Of a stretch of 62,901 nt of DNA, positions 52,172 to 60,649 are shown in pieces. The number at the start of each line of letters is the position of its first letter. The first letter of the stretch is position 1. Source of the stretch: Actinomycetes bacterium (GTDB lineage: Bacteria > Actinomycetota > Coriobacteriia > Coriobacteriales > Eggerthellaceae); assembly GCA_023429565.1 (NCBI GenBank), contig JAEZDJ010000058.1, positions 1 to 62,901 of the forward strand, given 5' to 3'. The notes below the pieces were generated by a model. That model was not told the DNA's origin and ran no database searches. It saw only the letters and a program-made list of their open reading frames with translations. Made by a program: the position numbers and the translations under genes.

Positions 52172-53743
52172 ATGGCGGATGGCAGGGAGCAAGGGCACCG
52201 TTTGGTGGGAGAGCGCTTTTTTGTGCAGGAGGAGTGGGGCGGCGATGCCGAAGGCAGGGGATCGGGCGTGCCCCTCGACTGGTTTGTGGCCCACTGCTTG
52301 GGCTTCGGCATGTGTTGGGGATGGGTGCATATCGCGTTCTTCTCCACGGCATTCTGGGGTGGCGGAAGCGAGACGTTGGGGCTCAACGCATGGATGCTCA
52401 ACGTGGCGGCCAATGGAGGCGCCATGATCGTTCTGGGATGCCTCCTGTTGAATCATTCGCCTCTGCATCGGCATAAAGTCGCGATGGCGTTTCTTGTCCT
52501 GCTGACCTTGGTGGGCACGCTGTGCCTTTCGGCAGCGCATGGAGGAAATGACGCCTTCGTGTATGCCGGCGCGGTGGCTTCGGGCGTGGGGACCGCGGGA
52601 CTGCTGCTGCTGTGGTCGGAGGCGTACGCGACCATTCCGCCCCGCTTTGCCAAGAAGTACACCATTCCCGTTTCCATGCTGATGGGAGTTTGCTTCTATC
52701 TGTTGGTGAACGTACTGCCTTCACCAGTGGCCATCGCCGTTTGTGCAGCCCTGCCGGTGGCGTCCGCCTTGCTCATGCTGTGGTGCACTGAGCGGCTCAA
52801 GGGAGATTCTTGCGATGCCCGCACCGAGGGAGCTGTGGGGGGCGGTGCTCCTTTGGCGGGCGGGTCGATACGCAAGGCCGTCCCGCTCGGGTTCGTGGCG
52901 GTGACCTCCATCTACTGCCTGGCGCCCGGTTTCATGCGCGGCCATACGTCAGCGTTGCCGTTTGCCACGTCTCCCGGAGTTGGAGGCGAGGTGTTTGCCG
53001 GGGTGGCGATTGTCATGATTGCGGCGGCGCTTGGCAGCATCGTGGTGTTTCGGAAATCCCGGATAGACGCGGCTTACAAACTGATTGTCCCTCTGATGGC
53101 GGCGGGGCTTCTGATCCTGCCGTTTCTGGAGGGGCGTTACGGGGCGTTGGCGGCCATTGCCATTATGTCGGGGTACATCCTATTCGAGATGTTCGTGTGG
53201 GCCTCGCTTTCCGACATTGCCGCAGCGGTGCGAACCCCCATAGCGACGGTGTTCGGGTTTGGGAAGGCGGGAATGAATCTGGGGCTTCTGGCGGGATCGT
53301 TCGTGGGCATGTGGTTCGGGTCGAGCTCGACCATGCTGGTTGTGGGCGTGTCGGTGCTGATTGTCTACCTGTTTGTGGTGGTGGGGAGCGTCACGTCGCC
53401 GGCATTGGGCGTGAGCCTGCCTCTTCCTCGCCGCGCAGGCGATGATTCCGAGGCCGGGCGGGCTTTCAAGCGCGTGGACATCGCCGAGGCGGCCCAGATG
53501 GATTTGTCCGACGTGTTCGCCTCACTGCTCGACGAGAAATGCGAGGCCCTAGCCGCGCAGTATGAGCTGTCGAACCGCGAGAGGGAGGTGCTGAACCTGC
53601 TAGCTCGCGGCCGAAGCCTTCAGGCGAGTGCCGACGTCTTGGGCGTGGCGTACAGCACGGTGAAGACGCACACCAACCACATCTACGCCAAGATGGGTCT
53701 GCATTCGCGGCAAGAGCTCATCAAGCTGATCGAGCGGGAATAG
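52172..53743 (+). CDS. Membrane LuxR-family transcriptional regulator
   Basis: About ten to twelve membrane helices precede a LuxR HTH at ~460-515 (LSNREREVLNLLARG; AYSTVKTHTNHIYAKMGLHS). The start at 52172 comes after a G-rich stretch; upstream in-frame codons run into the control region. It has the same family and divergent arrangement as the regulator at 4326, and probably controls the reductase at 50409. Confidence 0.87.
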   Translation: MADGREQGHRLVGERFFVQEEWGGDAEGRGSGVPLDWFVAHCLGFGMCWGWVHIAFFSTAFWGGGSETLGLNAWMLNVAANGGAMIVLGCLLLNHSPLHRHKVAMAFLVLLTLVGTLCLSAAHGGNDAFVYAGAVASGVGTAGLLLLWSEAYATIPPRFAKKYTIPVSMLMGVCFYLLVNVLPSPVAIAVCAALPVASALLMLWCTERLKGDSCDARTEGAVGGGAPLAGGSIRKAVPLGFVAVTSIYCLAPGFMRGHTSALPFATSPGVGGEVFAGVAIVMIAAALGSIVVFRKSRIDAAYKLIVPLMAAGLLILPFLEGRYGALAAIAIMSGYILFEMFVWASLSDIAAAVRTPIATVFGFGKAGMNLGLLAGSFVGMWFGSSSTMLVVGVSVLIVYLFVVVGSVTSPALGVSLPLPRRAGDDSEAGRAFKRVDIAEAAQMDLSDVFASLLDEKCEALAAQYELSNREREVLNLLARGRSLQASADVLGVAYSTVKTHTNHIYAKMGLHSRQELIKLIERE

Positions 53744-53886
53744 GGGTGCGGAGTGGGAGGGGAGGCGTTTTGAGCTTTGTTCTGGAATGAACGTGCGAGG
53801 CATTGGATTAAAGGAGACGTTGGAGGCTCCCGACAGTTCCGTTTTGCCGTGTGGCAGAAGTATTTTGGGGAATGACAAAGTTTTTC

Positions 53887-53915
53887 TTGCAGTCGTGCGC
53901 AAAGACGTGTAGTAT
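53887..53915 (+). promoter_or_regulatory. Promoter of the initiator tRNA
   Basis: TTGCAG, 17-base spacer, TAGTAT; expected start ~53922, about 50 bases before the tRNA. Confidence 0.7.
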
Positions 53916-53974
53916 CTATTTTTGCCGCTTTTCCTGTTCGAGGTATACACGAGCAGGAGGGTAGGCGCAAACAG

Positions 53975-54051
53975 TGCGGGGTGGAGCAGTCTGGTAGCTC
54001 GCCGGGCTCATAACCCGGAGGTCATAGGTTCAAATCCTGTCCCCGCGACCA
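53975..54051 (+). tRNA. Initiator tRNA-fMet (CAU)
   Basis: It is 77 nt with an encoded CCA. The anticodon loop CTCATAA is flanked by the three G-C pairs (GGG/CCC) diagnostic of initiators. Position 1:72 is U-G rather than the usual C-A or C-U mismatch, still a weak non-Watson-Crick pair as an initiator needs. A terminator follows closely. Confidence 0.95.
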
Positions 54052-54060
54052 AACGTTACA

Positions 54061-54097
54061 GCAGGTCAGCCAACAAAAACGGCTGGCCTGCTTTGTT
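54061..54097 (+). terminator. Terminator after tRNA-fMet
   Basis: GCAGGTCAGCC, loop AACAAAAAC, GGCTGGCCTGC (11 pairs, one U-G) then TTTGTT. Confidence 0.8.
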
Positions 54098-54288
54098 ATA
54101 TACCGCCACTTTCTGGGTGTGAATGGGGTGTGAATAGTTAAGTAACGTTTTTAATACAATTCAAAACTTGAAACGCATTTTTGAACCTTTAATCCAAGTT
54201 CACTCGTTTCTTAGCCAGTTGCTAAGGTTCTGCGCCGCAGATACGTATATACTTTGTATTGCATAACGATGCAGGGGACGGAGGCGGT

Positions 54289-54501
54289 ATGGCAACAGAT
54301 ACCTTTGCTGATTTAGTAACCAAAGGGGCGACCGATACAGAGCAGAAACGGCATTTGGCCGAGGGCGGTCAAATAGCAATTACACTGCGCATCCCCAAGA
54401 ACCTTAAAGAGGCTGCCCAAGAGCAGGCGTCGCTAAAAGGAATGAGCTTCAGTGCCTATATGCGCACCTGTCTTATTCATGATCTAACAGGGGGCGAGTA
54501 A
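54289..54501 (+). CDS. Ribbon-helix-helix-like small protein upstream of hsdR
   Basis: The 70-residue protein starts at 54289 after GGACGGAGG. The segment AITLRIPKNLKEAAQEQASL, then GMSFSAYMRTCL, fits a CopG/Arc-type ribbon-helix-helix. It ends one base before the hsdR start region, so it probably heads the R-M operon and may autoregulate it. No toxin partner is seen beside it. Confidence 0.7.
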   Translation: MATDTFADLVTKGATDTEQKRHLAEGGQIAITLRIPKNLKEAAQEQASLKGMSFSAYMRTCLIHDLTGGE

Positions 54502-54502
54502 G

Positions 54503-57500
54503 ATGGGCCAGCTTGACTACGCCGTAACCGGAATACATATGAACGAGGACTTCTACGAGCAAGCCATCATAGAGTACTTCACCTCATACCTAGGCTATGA
54601 ATATCTACATGGGCCTGATGTTGCTCGCACTTCCGAAAAGTACGACGACGTTTTTATTCCCGAAGTGCTACCGGCCGCTTTGCGCAAAATAAATCCAGGC
54701 CTTCCTGCGCAAGCTATTCAAGAAGCAATCTTTAAGCTAAACAATACAGAAACTGGCAAGCTAGAGATTCGCAACGAACGTTTCAATGATTATCTTCAGT
54801 CTGGTGTCGAGGTTAGGTACTTTGACGGCAAGCAGGATCGAGATGATATTGTCTATCTCCTTGATTACGAGAATCCTGAAAACAATATCTTCCAAGTCGT
54901 TAATCAATGGACCTTTGTTGAATACTCCGAAAAGCGGCCTGATGTCATCATTTTCGTTAACGGCATGCCGTTAGTGATGTTTGAGCTCAAGTCGCCATCG
55001 CGTGAAGAAACCGATGCGTCGGATGCCTATCTGCAGCTACGTAATTACATGCAGCATATTCCCAGCCTATTTGTTCCTAATGTCTTTTGCGTGATGAGCG
55101 ACATGGCCGACACTCGCGTCGGCACCATTACCGCAACTGAAGACAGATTCGTTGAATGGAAAAGTGCGGATGGCGATTACGCCAATACGCAGTACGCAAA
55201 TTATGAAACAATGCTAGAAGGCATGTTCCGCAAAGATCGTCTTCTGGATATCATCCGTAACTTCATTTGTTTCAATAACACCAATGAGAAAACCATCAAG
55301 ATCCTTGCGGCATACCACCAGTATTTTGCAGTGCATAAGGCTGCAACGCGCGCTGTGGAAGCCGTAGAGGGTGATGGAAAAATTGGTGTTTTCTGGCACA
55401 CTCAAGGCAGCGGCAAATCTCTGTCTATGGTGTTTTTGGCCCACATGCTGCAGGACGCGCTTAACAGTCCGACTATCGTCGTCATCACCGACAGGAACGA
55501 CCTCGACGACCAGCTTTATGGACAGTTCAGTCGTTGCAAGGACTTTCTGCGCCAGACACCCGAGAATGCAAAAAGTAGGGAGCACTTGAAAAGCTTGCTT
55601 TTGGATCGAGAGGCCAACGGCATCATCTTCACTACCATGCAGAAGTTTATGGATGGAGAAGAACCGCTGTGCGACAGAGACAACGTAGTCGTCATGGTGG
55701 ATGAGGCACACCGTGGCCAATATGGTCTGACAGAGAAGATGGATGCCGAAGGCAATGTGAGCATTGGTGCCGCCATGCTGGTTCGCAAGGCGCTCCCCAA
55801 TGCCTCATATATCGGCTTTACTGGCACGCCAATCTCAACAGAGGACAAGAATACCCGCGAGATATTTGGTGATTACATCGACGTATACGACATGACTCAG
55901 GCGGTTGAGGATAATGCGACACGCCCAGTCTATTACGAAAGTCGCGTTGTTGCGCTGCATCTCGACAAGAACGTACTTGAGCAGCTTGACAATGAATACG
56001 CTGAGTTTGCGCGAAACGCTGATGAGGCAAGCGTCGAGAGGTCCAAGCACACCATGGCAGGATTGGAGGGAGTTCTTTCTGCTCCAGAAACCATAGAGGC
56101 ATTGTGTAGCGACATAGTGAACCACTACGAGCAAAACCGATCTGATATCCTCACCGGAAAAGCGCTTGTCGTGGCCTACTCAAGACCAGTAGCAATGAAG
56201 ATCTACGAAGAGATTTTACGCATGCGACCTGAATGGAAAGAGAAGGTCGGCGTTGTAATGACAATGGGCAATCAGGACCCCGAAGAATGGTTCAAAGTCT
56301 GCGGTGGCAAAGAACATAAGAAGGAAATGGAGCGACGTTTCAAGTCTGATGATGACTCTCTTAAAATAGCTATCGTAGTAGACATGTGGCTGACCGGATT
56401 TGATGTGCCCTCGCTAGCAACCATGTACGTGTTTAAGCCCATGAAGGGGCACAACTTAATGCAGGCTATTGCCCGTGTCAACCGTGTCTACAAAGGCAAG
56501 GAGGGCGGCCTGGTCGTTGACTACATAGGAATTGCCAACGCACTAAAGCAGGCTATGAAGGACTACACCAATCGTGACCAGCATAACTATGGGGACATGG
56601 ATATTGCGGCTACCGCTTATCCGAAGTTCTTGGAAAAGCTTGATGTATGCCGCGATATTCTTTACGGCTTTAACTACACGGAGAAAGTGTTTACGGACAG
56701 CAAGGTTCAGCTCGCTCGCCTGATCAGCGACGGCACTGACTGGCTGTTAGATCCAAAGCATGCCGATGAAATGGAAGATTTCCTAAAGCAGTCGCAGCTT
56801 ATGGGTCAGGCATTAAGCCTCTGCAAGAGCCTGGTATCAAAAGAGGACCAGCATGAGGCTGCTTACTTGTCGGTTTTGCGCGTGCAGGTGCTGCGTATCA
56901 CTGGTCGCACTGGGACTGGTGGCAATGGTATGACCTACAAAGAGTTCAACGAGCGTGTCGCCGCTATTTTGGAGCAATCGGTCCAAACAGAAGGTGTCGT
57001 TAATATTTTCGACAAAGACGAAGTCGAGATTTCCCTGTTCGATGAAGCTTTCCTGCAGGAACTCGCGCAGATGAAACAGAAGAATATTGCTGTTGAAACC
57101 CTGAAAAGACTAATCAAGGAGCAGGTGAAAAGCTATTCAAGGCGCAGCGTTGTTAAAGCGAATAAGTTCAGTGAAATGCTGCAATCTGCCGTGAATGGAT
57201 ATCTAAACGGTATGCTAACCAATGCTGAGGTTATCGAAGAGCTCCTAGCAATGGCGCACGACATGATGACGGATCGCGAAGAGGGCACGAAACTAGGGCT
57301 GGATGATGAAGAGCTTGCCTTTTATGACGCCCTTACCAAGCCGCAGGCCGTAAAAGACTTTTACGATAACGATCAATTAGTTGCCATAACCCGAGAGCTT
57401 ACCGAGGCAATGCGAACTAGTGCGACAATAGATTGGCAGGAAAAGCAAAGTGCTAGGGCGGGAATGCGCCGTCGTATCAAGCGTTTGTTGAAAAAGTACA

Positions 57501-57586
57501 AATACCCGCCTGAGGGTGTTGATGACGCAATGGAAACCGTAATGGCGCAGTGTGAGCTGTGGGCCGATACCAAAGTATATGAATAG
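54503..57586 (+). CDS. hsdR: Type I restriction enzyme R subunit
   Basis: HsdR cuts DNA after ATP-driven translocation when the recognition site is unmethylated. The N-terminal PD-(D/E)xK nuclease is readable (RPDVIIFVNGMPLVMFELKS). The SF2 motor follows: Walker A HTQGSGKSLSM, DEAH box VMVDEAHRGQYG, GFTGTPIS, and later IARVNRVYKGKEGG (motif VI). The C-terminal ~250 residues are helical and would dock on HsdM/HsdS. Its 1027 residues match full-length family members. Confidence 0.95.
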   Translation: MGQLDYAVTGIHMNEDFYEQAIIEYFTSYLGYEYLHGPDVARTSEKYDDVFIPEVLPAALRKINPGLPAQAIQEAIFKLNNTETGKLEIRNERFNDYLQSGVEVRYFDGKQDRDDIVYLLDYENPENNIFQVVNQWTFVEYSEKRPDVIIFVNGMPLVMFELKSPSREETDASDAYLQLRNYMQHIPSLFVPNVFCVMSDMADTRVGTITATEDRFVEWKSADGDYANTQYANYETMLEGMFRKDRLLDIIRNFICFNNTNEKTIKILAAYHQYFAVHKAATRAVEAVEGDGKIGVFWHTQGSGKSLSMVFLAHMLQDALNSPTIVVITDRNDLDDQLYGQFSRCKDFLRQTPENAKSREHLKSLLLDREANGIIFTTMQKFMDGEEPLCDRDNVVVMVDEAHRGQYGLTEKMDAEGNVSIGAAMLVRKALPNASYIGFTGTPISTEDKNTREIFGDYIDVYDMTQAVEDNATRPVYYESRVVALHLDKNVLEQLDNEYAEFARNADEASVERSKHTMAGLEGVLSAPETIEALCSDIVNHYEQNRSDILTGKALVVAYSRPVAMKIYEEILRMRPEWKEKVGVVMTMGNQDPEEWFKVCGGKEHKKEMERRFKSDDDSLKIAIVVDMWLTGFDVPSLATMYVFKPMKGHNLMQAIARVNRVYKGKEGGLVVDYIGIANALKQAMKDYTNRDQHNYGDMDIAATAYPKFLEKLDVCRDILYGFNYTEKVFTDSKVQLARLISDGTDWLLDPKHADEMEDFLKQSQLMGQALSLCKSLVSKEDQHEAAYLSVLRVQVLRITGRTGTGGNGMTYKEFNERVAAILEQSVQTEGVVNIFDKDEVEISLFDEAFLQELAQMKQKNIAVETLKRLIKEQVKSYSRRSVVKANKFSEMLQSAVNGYLNGMLTNAEVIEELLAMAHDMMTDREEGTKLGLDDEELAFYDALTKPQAVKDFYDNDQLVAITRELTEAMRTSATIDWQEKQSARAGMRRRIKRLLKKYKYPPEGVDDAMETVMAQCELWADTKVYE

Positions 57587-57591
57587 GAAAG

Positions 57592-59103
57592 ATGATGGCG
57601 AAGAAAACGGACAATACGGCAAACATTGGTTTCGAAGAGCAGATTTGGAAGGCAGCTGATAAGCTTCGTGGAAACATTGATGCTTCTGAATACAAAAACG
57701 TTGTTCTGGGCCTTATCTTTCTAAAGTACATTTCTGATAAATTCGATCAGCGCTACCAACAACTTGTAGACGAGGGTGAAGGCTTCGAAGAAGACCGCGA
57801 TGAATACACCTGCGACAATATTTTCTTTGTGCCCGAGAATGCACGTTGGAGTGTTATTGCCACTGCTGCACACACTCCCGAAATTGGCAAGGTTATCGAC
57901 GACGCTATGCGCGCAATCGAATCAGAAAACGCAAAGCTGAAGGGCATCCTGCCTAAGAATTTTGCACGGCAGGAGCTTGATAAGCGTAGGCTCGGCGAAG
58001 TTGTCGATCTGTTCACTAACGTAAAGATGGCAGAAAAGGGCGACACCCGCGACATCCTAGGGCGCACCTATGAATACTGCCTATCAAAATTTGCCGAAGC
58101 AGAAGGCAAAAATGCTGGGGAGTTCTATACTCCAGCCTGCATCGTTAAGACCTTGGTAGAGGTAATCCAGCCATATCATGGTCGCGTGTACGACCCTTGC
58201 TGTGGGTCGGGCGGCATGTTCGTGCAGTCTGCTGAATTCGTAAAACACCATCAAGGCAATATCGATGACATTGCCATCTATGGCCAGGAAAGCAACCCCA
58301 CTACCTGGAAGATGGCCACGATGAACCTGGCTATTCGCGGCATTGATGCCGATTTGGGAAGCTTTAATGCGGATACGTTCTTCGACGATTGCCATAAAGA
58401 CAAGCGTTTTGACTTCGTGATGGCAAACCCGCCTTTCAATCTAAGCGATTGGGGCGGCGATAAGCTGAAAGAGGATCCGCGTTGGGACTATGGCATTCCT
58501 CCGGAGGGCAACGCTAACTTTGCCTGGATGCAGCACATGATCCACCACCTAAACTCTACTGGGCGCATGGGTATGGTTCTTGCAAATGGATCCCTGTCCT
58601 CTCAGTCCAGCGGAGAAGGTGACATCCGTCGCAAGATCATCGAGGCAGACTTAATTGAGGGCATTATTGCAATGCCTGGCCAGTTGTTCTACAGCACGGG
58701 TATTCCTGTAAGTCTCTGGATCGTAAGCAAGCGCAAAGAGCAGCCTGGAAAGACGTTGTTTGTTGATGCTCGCGAGATGGGCACCATGGTTACCCGTAAG
58801 CTGCGCGAGTTCACCGAAGAGGATATCGCCAAGGTTGCTAAAGTGTTTGACGACTTCCGTGCTGGAAGCCTTGAAGACGAGAAAGGCTTTTGCGCGGCGG
58901 TTGGCATCGAAGATATTGCAAAGCAGGATTACATTTTGACCCCTGGTCGCTATGTTGGTATCGCTGATGCTGAAGAGGACGATGAGCCCTTTGAAGAAAA
59001 GATGACTCGTTTGACTGGCGAACTTGGCAAGATGTTCGAAGAATCCAATCGTCTCCAAGAGCAGATTAAAAAGAATCTGGGGGCAATCGGCTATGAGTTC
59101 TAA
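57592..59103 (+). CDS. hsdM: Type I restriction-modification system M subunit (DNA N6-adenine methyltransferase)
   Basis: HsdM methylates adenine in the bipartite site chosen by HsdS. The N-terminal HsdM_N helical domain is followed by GEFYTPACIVKTLVEV, the SAM motif DPCCGSGGMFVQ, and the catalytic NPPFNLSDWGG. The final ~60 residues contain a coiled coil that contacts HsdS. Two adjacent ATGs (57592, 57595) follow AGGAAAG. The stop at 59103 overlaps the hsdS start by 11 bases. Confidence 0.96.
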   Translation: MMAKKTDNTANIGFEEQIWKAADKLRGNIDASEYKNVVLGLIFLKYISDKFDQRYQQLVDEGEGFEEDRDEYTCDNIFFVPENARWSVIATAAHTPEIGKVIDDAMRAIESENAKLKGILPKNFARQELDKRRLGEVVDLFTNVKMAEKGDTRDILGRTYEYCLSKFAEAEGKNAGEFYTPACIVKTLVEVIQPYHGRVYDPCCGSGGMFVQSAEFVKHHQGNIDDIAIYGQESNPTTWKMATMNLAIRGIDADLGSFNADTFFDDCHKDKRFDFVMANPPFNLSDWGGDKLKEDPRWDYGIPPEGNANFAWMQHMIHHLNSTGRMGMVLANGSLSSQSSGEGDIRRKIIEADLIEGIIAMPGQLFYSTGIPVSLWIVSKRKEQPGKTLFVDAREMGTMVTRKLREFTEEDIAKVAKVFDDFRAGSLEDEKGFCAAVGIEDIAKQDYILTPGRYVGIADAEEDDEPFEEKMTRLTGELGKMFEESNRLQEQIKKNLGAIGYEF

Positions 59104-59668
59104 GCATTCCTTGGGAGACCTCTGTACTTTTGCGCGTGGTGCGAGCACACCACGCGCCAGGATGTACGAGAATGGTGACTATCTCTATATTCACTATGGC
59201 GATTTGTATAAAGGTTTTGATACGTCGATAGATGTTGAATCACCACAAAAACCAATCCCGTATATCACAAAAGACGAAAAAATCAGACCCTCTCAAGAAC
59301 TTAGGGATCAGGATATTGTTTACGTGTTGACGTCAGAAACGATTGATGATTTGGGTCATGCTTACCTATTCAATAATCCGAGAAATCTGCCTGCAGTTGC
59401 TGGGACTGAAACAACGATTATGCGCGTTAAAGACCAGGGCCTCATATTGCCCCCATACTTAAACTACCTGGCGCAGACCCCTAGGTTTAAAGCCCTATTA
59501 AGACAGTACGTTAAGGGGATGAAGGTGTTTCGAGTGCATCCCAGTGACCTTGCAAGAATCGAAATAAGCCTTCCTGATCTTCGCACGCAACAAAAAATTG
59601 TCTCCTTTGTTGATTCGATGCGCTACCAGGAACTGGTTCTCGTTAAGCTAAATGATTATTTAGCTTAG
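59093..59668 (+). CDS. hsdS: Truncated HsdS specificity subunit (one target-recognition domain)
   Basis: The 191-residue protein begins HSLGDLCTFARGASTPR, a typical HsdS first target-recognition domain, and reaches the central coiled-coil start (LRTQQKIVSFVDSM...LNDYLA) before a TAG. A normal HsdS has a second domain and a second coiled coil, about 400 residues in all. The stop lies directly after the 17-bp sequence that recurs inverted inside the full hsdS at 60649, so truncation looks like one state of a DNA inversion and not random decay. In this orientation the complex may be inactive, or work with a dimer of half-subunits or with the minus-strand HsdS. Confidence 0.88.
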   Translation: MSSKHSLGDLCTFARGASTPRARMYENGDYLYIHYGDLYKGFDTSIDVESPQKPIPYITKDEKIRPSQELRDQDIVYVLTSETIDDLGHAYLFNNPRNLPAVAGTETTIMRVKDQGLILPPYLNYLAQTPRFKALLRQYVKGMKVFRVHPSDLARIEISLPDLRTQQKIVSFVDSMRYQELVLVKLNDYLA

Positions 59669-59680
59669 AGTGTCTTTTCC
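59649..59680 (+). repeat. Repeat copy A (32 bp; first 17 bp are the inversion core)
   Basis: The first 17 bases, TAAATGATTATTTAGCT, are the core, read in frame as the NDYLA codons of hsdS. The 32-base block recurs in the same direction at 62870-62901. The core recurs inverted at 61285-61301. Confidence 0.9.
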
Positions 59681-60204
59681 ACAAGGTCTTGCAGCGCATA
59701 TGAGATGTTTTTAAGATCGCCAGATGAGCTAGAGGAGCGAGCGTGAACTAAATCGGCATAGGCGGCGATATTCACTCGGCACTTCTCCTTGTAGGATTTG
59801 CTTTCTGAGCTGTAGGTTATTTCAAAAACCAACAATCCTCGATCGAGGGCTTTTAGTTTTTGATAGTCAACCGCGCACACAACGCTTTGCGACGGCGCCA
59901 AAAACGACCCTTCGATATTACTGAAAGGAACACGCCCTTCTCCGAGACTGCATTTTGCTAGGTCGAAATCTACTGACCAGGCATCAATATGCGCACCAGA
60001 TTGGCCGTAGTTTTTCAGTACCAGATAATAAACTGGGCTTCCAAAATTCGTCATCTTGCTCGTTACGACGATGTATGGTCGCGTACTCGCTTCAATCATT
60101 TTGTTATTCTGTCTTACAGTAATCACGGCTACGGACACCGAGACTACGACCAAAATGACAGACAGTATGCTCAGTGCCAAATTCACGCCTGTTGGTAAAT
60201 CCAT
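59665..60204 (-). CDS. Membrane-anchored protein of unknown function, inside the invertible segment
   Basis: The 179-residue protein starts at 60204 after AGGTGG. It has one N-terminal membrane helix (GVNLALSILSVILVVVSVSVAVIT), then a soluble beta-rich domain (PYIVVTSKMTNFGSPVYYLVLKN). Family not recognised. Proteins of this type occur in prophages and islands. It overlaps the end of the truncated hsdS tail-to-tail, and its last codons lie in repeat copy A. It is the last gene of the minus-strand recombinase operon and would move to the plus strand on inversion. Confidence 0.7.
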   Translation of the reverse strand: MDLPTGVNLALSILSVILVVVSVSVAVITVRQNNKMIEASTRPYIVVTSKMTNFGSPVYYLVLKNYGQSGAHIDAWSVDFDLAKCSLGEGRVPFSNIEGSFLAPSQSVVCAVDYQKLKALDRGLLVFEITYSSESKSYKEKCRVNIAAYADLVHARSSSSSGDLKNISYALQDLVEKTL

Positions 60205-60217
60205 TCTGCCACCTATT

Positions 60218-60649
60218 CTAAGTGTTGAAATCAATTATGAAATAAGGGCTCATGCTATGCCTTGAGGCAGTGCTCAAGATCTTTCCGGACGAGGCAACCA
60301 CGCATTGCGACATTACAGATTTATCCGCGGGCTCGAAAGCTTTTACCTTGAACCAACAACCGAAATCGTTAGCGGTTTTACGATAGTAACTCGGTATCTC
60401 TTCGAGAGGAGGAGTCTCTCGTTGAATCTTTTCAATATGGGCCCACCAGCGGTCTTGGCCTCCGCTATGAATAAGCAGAATTTTCGGGTCATCAGTATCT
60501 AGGATTTCACCTACCGTTTTGAAAGAAACGGCAGACCCTAGCTTTCCATACCAAACGTAACCGAATTCATTGATAGCCTCCTGATGGGCCGCAATAGTGC
60601 CGCATTCCGGAGCGAAATTTTCAGCAAACCTTAAAGCAACAGTGCGCAT
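60218..60649 (-). CDS. Unknown small protein in the hsdS/recombinase operon
   Basis: The 143-residue protein starts with the ATG whose first bases overlap the hsdS stop (TAATG). It has no signal peptide or membrane helix. Trp-rich middle (GGQDRWWAHIEKIQRE) and IPSYYRKTANDFGCWFKVKAF are the only marked features. I do not recognise the family. Tight coupling to hsdS suggests an R-M-associated accessory role, which is inference. Confidence 0.65.
   Translation of the reverse strand: MRTVALRFAENFAPECGTIAAHQEAINEFGYVWYGKLGSAVSFKTVGEILDTDDPKILLIHSGGQDRWWAHIEKIQRETPPLEEIPSYYRKTANDFGCWFKVKAFEPADKSVMSQCVVASSGKILSTASRHSMSPYFIIDFNT

Noticed and set aside
59093..59668. Truncated hsdS as a simple pseudogene or sequencing frameshift
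   Set aside because: The truncation point coincides exactly with a repeat core shared, in frame, with the inverted full hsdS, which a random mutation would not produce.
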